A stretch of DNA of 64,000 bases from Anadara kagoshimensis (taxonomy: Eukaryota; Mollusca; Bivalvia; Arcoida; Arcidae), in assembly GCA_021292105.1 (NCBI GenBank), contig CM037870.1, positions 17,539,087 through 17,603,086 of the forward strand. The letters are read 5' to 3'. Shown piece after piece: positions 48,482 through 60,400 of this stretch. Position 1 is the stretch's first letter. Each line of letters opens with the position of its first letter. Position numbers and translations under genes: made by a program. A model generated the notes under the pieces. The model had not been told where the DNA came from and ran no database searches. It worked only from the letters and a program-made list of their open reading frames with translations.

Positions 48482-51400
48482 TCAGTATCTTGGTGGTGGT
48501 GGTGGGCCTCTCATACCAGGAGGTGGTGGTCCTCTCATTGGTCCTCTTGGACCACCTGGTGGACCTCTCATTGGTCCCCTTGGACCACCAGGAGGAGGAG
48601 GGGGTCCTCTCATCCCTGGGGGAGGTGGTCTTCCTGCAATGACAAAGACAACAATCAATGAAGATAAGCTTACAAATTACATAATGTAAATGAGTTTAAT
48701 TTTGTGTGTATTTATTTTTGAGGCATATGAAATTAAGACATGTCCAGGTAGTTAAATTTCCATGTTTTTTACATATGCACTAAAACACAATTAGTGTAAT
48801 ATAATGTTCGTTTAGTATTAATTTTCAATACACTGCCAAAGAGCAGTGGAGCAGAGTGGTAAAATTGAGATTTTTTCACTTATATTGAGGTGGTTAGTTC
48901 AAGAGTGGTGAAGGAAACTGGAGCATATAACTATGCAAATGCAAACTTTAAAAACTTTCATAAAATGAACATACATGTATATGGATAACTCAGCCATTTT
49001 TTCTGAATGACTTTTAAGACTAAACTATCAATCCTCAAAACAACTTGGCATCAGAATTTGAAATTTTAACATAAATCTTGTTAACACCAAATCAACAACA
49101 CATATTTGCTAAAATAGCTTACTTTTTTTTGTTAGAATTTCTCAGAAATTAGTAGTCAATAGGAATTTTGGCCATCAGGTAATGAAACATATTTTTAATT
49201 TTTTTTCAACTTTTCTTATCTAATGAAACCCATATACTAAACTCTGTATGAAAAGAATCCTTGTGCTCAACAAAATATTTTTTATGACAAACAAAACCCA
49301 TCAATATGTAATCTAATAAAATCTTCAGACAGTCAGTCTTTAAAGGTCCAAAATTCCCTGATTCTGCGGTCCAGAACCTCTTTATTTTACATTGGGACCC
49401 ATGATATTTAAAACGTAAGAGCCTGATGTAGCTGTCATTTTTTTTACCAGAATTTTTTTTTTTTTTACTTATTGTATATGATAACATAATGGTACATGAA
49501 CCTTTAAAAGATGATTTCAAAACTTTATGTGGGGTAGCCAAAATTAAAGGCCAAAGGTTCGGTACTTTCCATTACAAAACATAATTTTCAACCCCTGGTT
49601 TTCAGGTCAGACAGATTCCACTGTAAAACTATAACTTACCGAATGGTGGAGGTGGTCCCCTGGGTGGTGGTCCTCTCCATCCTGGGGGTGGTGGCCTCAT
49701 TCCAGGAGGACCTTGGTTCTGCTGCATACCTGGAGGAGGAGGATGCATACCTGGTGGCCCTGGAGGGCCTTGTTGATTTGGTGGTCCTGGTGGACCAGGA
49801 GGCCCGGGTGGGCCTGGAGGACCTGGTGGGCCACCTGATAAAATAAAAGAACAGTGTTAGTATTAAATTTATTAAGTTTTCATTATATCTTTGCCACTCA
49901 GCAAGCTAAGAGTTGTCATTTTCCAAATTATAAAACAGATTTTCTGATAAAATTTGTTGATAATTTATTCCAATTTATAAAAATAAATACTAGAATTGCC
50001 TTTGTTCTTTAGAATGTGCTTGCATTTCCAACAAGAGGCCCATGGGCCTGATACGCTCACCTGATAACTAATGGCTAGCTGATAGATTTAAAGAAAACTT
50101 AAATACTGAAATCCCAATGACTTTTTTCTTTACATCATAATGACCGTTGTATTATACCTACTACATTCTAATATACATGCCTATACAAAAAGTTAATAGT
50201 TTTCAAGATAATTAACTATTTCGGTATTGTTTCGCATCTGTGACCTTGACCTTTGAACCCATGACCTTTTTCTATACATCAACATGATCGTTGTATCAAT
50301 ACTTACAACATTCTAATATACATGCCTATACAAAGAGTTTATAGTTTTCGAGATAATAATTATAATCAGAGGGGAAAAAAAAATTAGGTCACCACCTTCA
50401 CAATTGAACTTGACCTCATTTTGGAGATATTAACAAGAAGATGTCAAAACTGAAAACCCCATGTCATTATCTGGTCAAATAGTCAAGTTATAACAATTTG
50501 AAGCTATTTAACAATTTTTTTCAAAATTAAACGCAAAAACGCGTAACCTATTTTTTGTCTGAATTTCACAAAATGAACAAACTATAGGCTTAAGACCCTA
50601 GACAAGCCAAATATCACATCAGATTTTTTCTCCAATCAATACTTTCGGAGAAGATGATTTTTTAAGATTTTTGCACCTCTAGGTCACCTTGACCTAGTTA
50701 TGGTAGCCATGGCAACACCACAAACAAATCTGAATTGCACCAGCCCATATATACACCAAGTTTCATTGAAATCTGTCTTGTAGTTTCAGAGATGTCGAAG
50801 ATAGGTGTTAACGACGCACACGCACGCACACACGCACGCACACACGCACATACACACGCTGCGCTATGCCATAAGCTCACATGACCTTTTGGTCAGGTGA
50901 GCTAAAAATGGTATTAAATGAAGTTACTGTAAAAGTATTTAATTTCCTGTGTATTTATTTTCGCGTTATATGGAATTTAGACATATCCACTACTCTACAC
51001 TTCTCTTCTATTGTTTGATGAACTTTTAAAAGTGTAAATAGTTCAGCAATGACATATGAAAGTAATAATATACAAATAGTCCCAAATGATATTTCTAAAG
51101 ACCTAGACTGGGGCATAAAACACCATTTCTATAATCAACACTATTCAAACAATCTTGAATTTCATAGAAAACAACATAGGGGTCCTACTTGTTTTGGGGT
51201 CCAAAACTATAGGAAAAATAGGAATATTACCGTAGGTCAAAATTATAGGATTTTTATAGGCGTTTTCACTGAATTTTAGGAATATTTTTAAATAGTTTAC
51301 ACATAAAATATACATCCATGGCCTCCTTTCCTCCCCTTAAGCCATTTTCCTCTTTTAACTAACGAACATAAAATATTGGCAACTGCAATGTTCACTTACT

Positions 51401-54400
51401 AGAAATACATAAATGTTAATCTTACTTCAGATATTTACTAAATGCAGGAAAAAATGTCGTCCTGAATTCCTGATGCTACCAGTTACAAAAATATAGGAAA
51501 ATATAGGATAGGAAATATGGGTTTTTCAAATTATATAGGAAAATATAGGAAAGGGTAAAAATTATAGGAGATATAGGAAAATATAGGAATGGTTAGACCC
51601 CTGCAAACAGTAAGAGGTACTACAGGTATACCAGTAATGCACATCTATCAGGGCTCTCTATCTGTGGGTAATTTATGGTCAAAATTAATGTCATCAGAGA
51701 TCAGTGTTATAAAAGATTACCTTGCATTCTTTGTTGCTGACCTTGCATGTTTGGATGCTGCTGTTGAGAATTTGGATGCCCCATATGAGGACCACCGGGT
51801 CCCATGGGTGGTCCGGGTGGTCTCTGCATTGGGTGTTGATGGAATGGCATCTGTCCTATAAATAAATAATTAACAAAATAACATATAATTAAATTATTAA
51901 TTAAACAACATCAAATTTTAATCTGAACCACAAAAGATAAAGATTATTAATGCTGCAGATATATATTTGCTGCTATAAACTGTCACATCTTTGGTATCAA
52001 AAACTTTATTGCATGGTCCGAAAAAGTGCAAGTTAAAATGGATATGGATAGTCAATTTGAGTGGATTTATTTTCATGATTGATCAGCAACTGCAAAAATT
52101 GTGAATATACAAAGAAAGTGAATATTGATACTAATGTAGTACTGTATTTAATCCCTGCATAGTTGGTTACTTGAATATTGTTTATGGTGTGTGAATTTGT
52201 GCAAAAGTTTATGATTGGCAATGTACTAGTGCATACTTATGGTTACCTTATGAGCACTAGTGCACTCAGACAGTATGTTGCAGATAAAATTTAGTACATT
52301 TTTAGGAATAATAAATCTGTCAGTCTGCATTTTCAAATCTAGCTTAGTATTTGAAAATTACTGAATTACTCAACCTTTGTAATATTTAGATTATATTTAG
52401 AAGTTACCTGGTGGTCCTGGTCCTCCGGGGCCACCTGGTGGTCCAAAATGTGGCATTCCCATGGGTGGTACAGGTGGAGGTGGCATTGGTGCTGGGGCCA
52501 TACTACCTGGTGGGGGTACAGGTGGTGGTGGCACATTCTGAGGAACTGATGATGGTGGCCCTAAAATCATAATAAATAAATACATGTATATGTATAACAT
52601 ACCCATATTTTTAAATCTAAACATCCGTATACAGTGACACCTTTTTAGGTGACCTAATTGAAGTATCGCCGGCCATGCCTTTTATGTTCCGACATTGGTC
52701 GCCATCATGGTATTCAAGCAGCATCATGGCAACTAATGACGTACTAGTGTCTGTGACGTCATTAAATGGCACAATTAAGACCGAACTTTCATTCTTTTTG
52801 TGAGTAATTCAAGCATGCCCAGCCTTTGTCGGAACATTGTGGGCGTGTCCAGCGATCCATCAATTTACTTTGTCACCTACTATTAACCATAATTTATTCA
52901 ATTCCTGATTTTGAATTCCATGTGTTCCTTTATAAGATCATTATTCTGACTTTTTCAGACTCCTGCATTATCATTGCCTAATTTTAAATAATGCAAAAAT
53001 TTGACTGCTACAATGTCAAATCCTGGTCATCATGCATACCAAGTTTTTTAAACATATATTCAACAGTGTTTTACGAACCGGCAGGACAGAGAGCACCTTA
53101 CCATAATACATCCTGTTTCTACTAGAAACTGGTGTATAAACACTGCCTCAATAAAAGTGGCAAATCTTGACTTGAAAGCTCAATGTAATATAAAATACCC
53201 GGTAGTATGTATCAGTATTCATTCTACAACATTCTTTTTTTCAAAAGGGGACATTTTCAAAATTTTTCCTCTAAAACACCTTAACATCAATATTTTACAC
53301 TCATTTAATGTTGAATATGACCTTACCAATATTCAAATGATCATTTGGCAAAATAAAGAAAATGATGACCTCATTCAAGAAGTTAATAGCAGGGGTCCTA
53401 CCAGTTGTGGGTTTCAAAAATAAAAGATAAATAGGAATTATAGGCATTTTAAAGGAAATTTTAGGAGTTTTCACTAAAATTATAGAAATATTTTTAAAAA
53501 GTTTACACATAAAATATACATCCATGACCTACTTTCCTCCCCTTCAGCCATTCCCTTTCCTCCTTTTACTAACAAACATAAAATATTGGCAACTCCATGT
53601 ACACTTACTGCTTTAGAAGTATATAAATGTTAATCTTGTTTCAGAATGTACTAAATGTGGGGAAAATGTCCCCATTCTGAATTCCTGAAGCTACCAGTAA
53701 CAAAAATATAGAAAAATATAGGAAATATAAGAAGTTTTTCAAATTATATAGGAAAATATAGGAAAGGGACAAAATTAAAGGAAATATATGAAAATTTAGG
53801 AATGGTAAGACCCCTGTTAAATTGTGGTACATTTATTTTTCTTAACGATAACAAAATTGTAGTACATTACCTGATGATGGAGCTGTTTGCATGGCCTGTA
53901 CTGGTGGAGGGGGAGGTGGTGCTAATGATGTTGGTGGTGCGGGGACAGGAGGCTGTGATGGGGGCGGAGGAGCATCGGCAAACAGCTGATGTGGTCTATC
54001 CGTTAAGGAGAGCGGATTCTGTTGAGCCAGTAATCTCTCTGAAACAAAACATAAATAACACATCATTTTAAATGACAAATTTGTAAATACAGTATACATA
54101 TTTATACAGGTCACGTAACAAACAATTTTTAGAATCAAACATGATTAGATTTCAAGTGCTGTATTTTCGACCATGGTCCAAATAAAAACTGTAAAGGGTA
54201 AAATTTTTGCTTATTTCACGCTAAAGAAATACAGAAAAAATTTTACCCGCATGAAAATGTCTACCATACAGGTTAATATATCACACATATAGTATATACA
54301 TTCAGTTATATTGGTTACAGGAAAATTTCACCTACGCGAAATGCAAGATTTCAGAAATCACTAAATTTTCACTCCGCAAAAATAATCCCTTTACAGTAAT

Positions 54401-57400
54401 TGATCTTTTGTCTTCATTTTCTTGAGGATAGATATTTTTTTCCAAATTACATAACTCTGCACTGTTTTGGTAAAATGTCACCTTCAAAAATAATTTACTT
54501 ATATCTATAAGAGAGGGTTTCATTGCCTGGAGATTGAATATTCAACACTTCCCAAACCTGGATAATTTCATTAACCGCGATACCAAGTACTGGTAGATAA
54601 ATGAAGCATACTGTATTGTATGTGGTATATCTTCCCTCACAGATAGATTGACTGATTTATTGAATGGAGTTTTATGCCACAATCAATAATATTTCACTTA
54701 TATCAAGATAGCACCAGCTAAAGGTAAACTGGCAGAAATTTTTACATTTGCAGAGCACTCGGAGCAATGTGTTTTCTGGGGTCTTAAGTGTGCTATATGC
54801 CTACCATGACATGAACCATCTGTTTTTCAGATCTTTTCAGAAGGACCTGTGACTTTTACTTCGAAATGCTGAGTGCTTGGCGAAAGAACAGTCACTACCT
54901 TTTTTTCAAGTCTTGGTCAGACCCAGCCAGGGTTCCGATCCCGAACTCCCACATATGGAGCAAGCTCTCTACCAACTGAGCTACTGTATTTGTGTAATAT
55001 TGAAAGTAAAAATAGATCTATTAGTTGATAACCATAGCAACCACACTTAAGCTACCTATGTACAGGGCACTATCAAGATTTATGGACTGGCCGAGAGCCA
55101 GGATATAGACTGTCATTATATGGATGGTCCATATCCTGGTCCATGGACAGTGCATTAATCTTGATATTGCCCTGCACTTAAGTATCTATAGATTTTATTT
55201 TATTAAACCACACCAAAACTTCATGAATCATGATCATAGGGGTGTTGTGTTAAAGGGCTGTAACTCTGTGTATTGCTCGATTGGTCCAATCACAGGTTGT
55301 GTACTGTAACTCAGTTCATACATGTCAGTAGTTTGTACTATGTGATCTCCTATTACCCAATGGAATTTATTGTTACAAAACTGATAGCAGATAAAAATGA
55401 TGTATTTACCTGCGGCAGATCCGTGTCTTTCTCCTTTGGATTCCTTTTTAAATGCGTATGATATAGTGATAGGTCTATTGCACAGATATTGTCCATTCAT
55501 GGCCTCAATGGACGCATCTGAGGCCTCAAAACTAGCAAAGTTTATAAAAGCATAACCTTTAGAATTCCCCGTGTCTGGATCTCTCATAATCTGAAAAAAA
55601 ATAACATGCAAGGTACAGCAATACCTTAAACATGGGTGACATTTACGTCACTATGTTGATCACACCCAAACACTCGCTCTGAAGGTAAATTGACCTTAGT
55701 GTTATATGATAATGTATAAATTTGAAAATAAAATACAGCCTACCAAAGAAATAAATGTGCATTAACTTTTCTTGCAAAAGGACAACATTCAACTGCCCAT
55801 AGTTTCTGAAGACACTTTGATAATGTTTCTATCAAGTTAGATATTCTGTTGATGGAAACATGATCCAAACTTTGTCAAAGCCCTGTGTGGTTGGTGTGAT
55901 AAACAGTTACATGATTCACCTGTGTTAAGCTTTAACTTAAGGTAAAACATTTTTTCTTTTCATTTTTTCTGTAACAAGTGTCTACCTTAAAAATAGAGTA
56001 TGGTATATTCTTTCTTTCACGTTATTGACTTCTTTTTTATACAATACAGTTCTACATACTGTAAAATACCCTCCTCTTTCTCTCATTGGCCCAACACTGT
56101 AAATACCTTACATGTATAAACTGATATGTTCTTTGATCTCTCTGCACGTGTATGTTTGCTGATAGGAATATGGTGTCTTAATGTGTTTTTTTTTACAATA
56201 GGACATTTGATTTGTCTGTGTATATTATAAAATAAAATCCTTCATAACAGATAAAATAACCTTGGAAACAAGTTATAACTGAAACGGGATGCCATTTTAA
56301 AGGTTTCCCTGAAAGACGCTTTCTGAGATATCCAATCCATGTGCATGATCAAAATATAAATACCCAATGACACATCTATTCCACCCAAAGATTGTTCCTG
56401 TGAAGTTTTATAAAGATCTGTTGAATAGTTTTCAAAAGTTGCGGAAAAAATATTGGCATGAAGAAATGGAGCAATCACTTTGTTTTGGTGACATGCCATA
56501 ATAAACCAGGTTTACATACCTTTGGAGTCTGCAAGATAACACCAAAAGCACTGAATGTGTCATACAAGAGTTTTTCATCCACTTCTGGATCCAGATTTCC
56601 AATAAATATGTTTGCACCAACATCTAAATTCTTCTGATGTGCTGAAGCCTAAAATTAAAAACAATACAATAAATACAACTTAAACAAGTAAATGTCTCTC
56701 TAACCCCTAGCTAAAGAACCCTCCCTACACATTGGCCCTGCATGTACTGCAAAGGTAAAAATTTCTGCTACTTTATCTAGAGCTGGGTATGTCTAAATGT
56801 AAGTGACAGTAAAATATTCTTGGAAAACTGATAGACTGATGACTGACCCGACTGATTTATTGATCAGCCGTACGACTTGATAGATTTGTTAATTGACTGA
56901 TTGATTAAACAGCTACATGGCTAACTCTGTTGACCTGATTGATTGATTGATTGATTGATCAGCTGTATGACTTACTTTGTTGACTCTGACTGGTTTCCCG
57001 TAGAGTTTGATCATATTCATGATCTTGATGGCGTAATCAGCATCATCTTCACCCATAAACTCCACAAAACCATATCCTTGATGACTTTGTGTCACTCTGT
57101 CCTTGGGCATGTGGACATTTACTGAAACATAGAAATACTTACTGAAGGCAAAGAACAATCTTGTTATGTTTTTTTTATATATTTATGTACCCAAAACAGG
57201 GTTTAACAGATCTTTATGAAACTTCACAGGAACAATCTTTTAGATGGAGTAGATGAGCCTTTAGCTATTGGTATTTTGATAGTGCACATCATTCAGAAAC
57301 ATGGATTTCCCAGTTGGGGTTCATTTCTGGGACACTTTTGAAATGACATTCCATTCCAGTTACAACTTGAACTTGTTATATTATTTGCAATGATTTTGTT

Positions 57401-60400
57401 ATATAAAACTTTGAGAGCAATTTTGTTTATAAGAACTATAAATCCCCCTGTTTTATGACTATAAACATGACATTATTTATCTGGCTGTTCCGGTGACTAG
57501 GTATGCATGTTGAAAGTGGAATCATATAAGATCTCTTAAAGGAGTAAAACAACAAAATTCAATTAATCAATTTTTCATTACACATGTATGTTTATGTAGG
57601 TTAGTGACTAGTGAGTCGTTTGTTGTGGAAGTCTAAAGATTTTGTCTAATCTGTTTTCTTCTATTGTGCACATATGGTGACCTTTAGAGTACCCATAACT
57701 ACTGTAGCAGATAACCATCATAAACCATTTGGTCCATCATACTAGTACCGTACCAAGCCAAACAGTAAAGGTATACAGCAAGAAAATCACTTATTATTGA
57801 GTGAGGTTTCATATTTTTCTTTATAGAATGAAATGGTATTCAATACATGTTTCTACTCTTATAGACATGTTTTTGTAATGTAAAGCTTACCAACAGGACC
57901 GGCTTGCAGAAACAGTTCCCATAGTATAGCTTCTGATACTTTATCATCTAAACCTCCTACGTAAACTGTCGCATCTGAAAGTAAAAATAAAGTATTAGAA
58001 TCAACACAAAAGATTGTACAGAGTCAGATGTTTTGTGAAAGGTATTCTTATAACTTGTGTAATAACTCAGGCACACTTGGAAAATAATGCACATTCTTGT
58101 GATAAGTTGCATTTACAACTTCAGTAATTCAGTTGAGTTGAGTAATGGTGTTTAACGTCCCAGTCGAGAATATTTCACTTATATCTAGATGTCACCAGCT
58201 TTAGGCGAAGGTACAGAAATTTTGATTGTGTGTTGCGCTGATGGCATTATACAGCAGGGTTCTTTATTGTGCCATGTGCACTGTGACACGGGACCTTGTT
58301 TATTTTAAGTTCCCATCCGAAAGAACCGTGACTTTCATTTTCTAATGCCAAGTGCTTGGTGAAAGAACAGTCACTACCCACTTTTATGTCTTGGGTCAGA
58401 CCTGGTTGGGGTTCAGAACCCAACACCTCCCACCTACGGAGCAAGCACTCTACCAACACATGAGTGCTTACATGATAACTAATGCATTCAAACAGAAGAG
58501 CGGAACAGATTTATGGTGTTCTTTTACTTATATCATGGCAGTCAGTTCAGGGATGGTGGAGGAAATGTGTGAAGAGAAAACCATGAACCAAAGTCAAGTG
58601 AACTGACAAACAACCTCACAACAAAGCATCTCTCCAGGTTGGATTTGAATGTGCTTGTGTTTGGCTTATGTCAGCAAGTGTTGTTGTGACAGCCTCCCTA
58701 GACAGCTTCAAGATCTACTTATTTGTGTTGGGGTAGACGCATGCAAGGTTTTTTTTAAAGTCCTTCCTGGCGAGTCACTTGACATGTGGCTGTCGAGCAC
58801 CAACTGAAGGATGATGTTCTAGCCTGTTTTTAACCGTGAAACTGTACATAGACCTCATTCTCACGCATTAGAATACGACAATACTTTAGTGGTTTTGCAC
58901 TTTAGTTGGAAGAAGAGGAAGAAGTCAATTTGTTATGCCGATAGTAGTCCGACTAATCAGCCCACTAAACCCCCATTTTAATTTTTTGACTTTTTGGAGG
59001 TTTGTGGTCTGACAACTTCCATTATTGAATTCTTGAAATTTCTGGCGAAAACGGCAGAAACGAAAACACGCGTCGATAATTTCCAGTATTTCCTTACCTC
59101 GCTCTTGTTGACAACATGGAACACTTCCTAAAACATTATTCTACCGATCCATGCTTAATTTTTAATTAAAATCCATCGATATCGGTAGAAATACAAGGTT
59201 TTCTGATGTCTCTTCAGCTCTCTGTCCCTTTCACATCGTGAAGACATTACTAATTTGCATTGACCAATCAGATCGCGCGTTGCATTTGGATGGTGAAACT
59301 CGCAGTTCTATCTTAAGAAAGCACATGGTGATGTTTATTTACATTGGTAATTCGCGTTATTAAGGATGTTTTACATGGTGTTTAATACATGTACTTACAA
59401 AAGGTAACATTGAAATGTATTCAAAATATTTAGAATTTATATGTAGACTTCAAACAGAGTAGTCGCGATTTTCTCTATATATTTTTATATTCTTGACCCC
59501 TCTCATTTTTCTGAACTAGTATCCTAGAAATATTATTCCAGTAATTTTGGAGAGAAAAAATTAAGCACCTCACTGTATATATGTATGTTCACGCAAAATA
59601 CAGTTAAAATTGAACCCTTTGACAAAATTTACAGTGTGGTCGGGATGAATATAAGAGAATTAATTTTAATGGCCTTGCGGACAAGTACTCTTGTGTTGAA
59701 CTTATATTACAGTTGGTTTAAAAACTTATAATTCTACGATCTACAAAATATTGGACAAAACTTGACAGCATTTCAGGAGAACGCGCAAGTCCCAGATATG
59801 ATAGAATATTGCCCAATTTGAAAGAAAAATAATTTAGATCATAGGCGTAGGAGGGTTTTTAATATTGGGGGGGGGGCAAACCGAAGCTATGTACCTGCGG
59901 CCTCGTGCCTATGGCACGAGTCGGGGAGAGTATGGGTGATAAACCCCTCGCATAGGTGGGGGGCCAGGGGGCCTTCTCCGGAAAATTTTCAAAACTAACC
60001 CCTGTCTAGACGCATCTTCAATGTATTTTGCAGCGTTTTGATAGGTTAAAATACTGTGATATCAAGGCAAGATTAAAAACAATAGCCGTATGACACAAGT
60101 TCCATAATCAACCCTCTCATTGGAGATGGATATGGGGGTACCCCGGAAAATTTTGTAGCGTTCTGAGTGAGAGACTGAAAAGAAGTGAAATATTAAGACA
60201 AAATTGTACAAATAACTGCATGACATAATTAAGTCCAATGATTAATTTTCAAACGCACGGTACTCAACAGCTCAACTCACGACTTCTGGCTACATGGAGA
60301 TTAAGAAGGTTTGGTGTCATATAAATAAACTAATTAACCACTCCAATCTACATTTACCTTTGATGTACATCATTAAGTTGGCCATGGGCCTAGCATTGAT

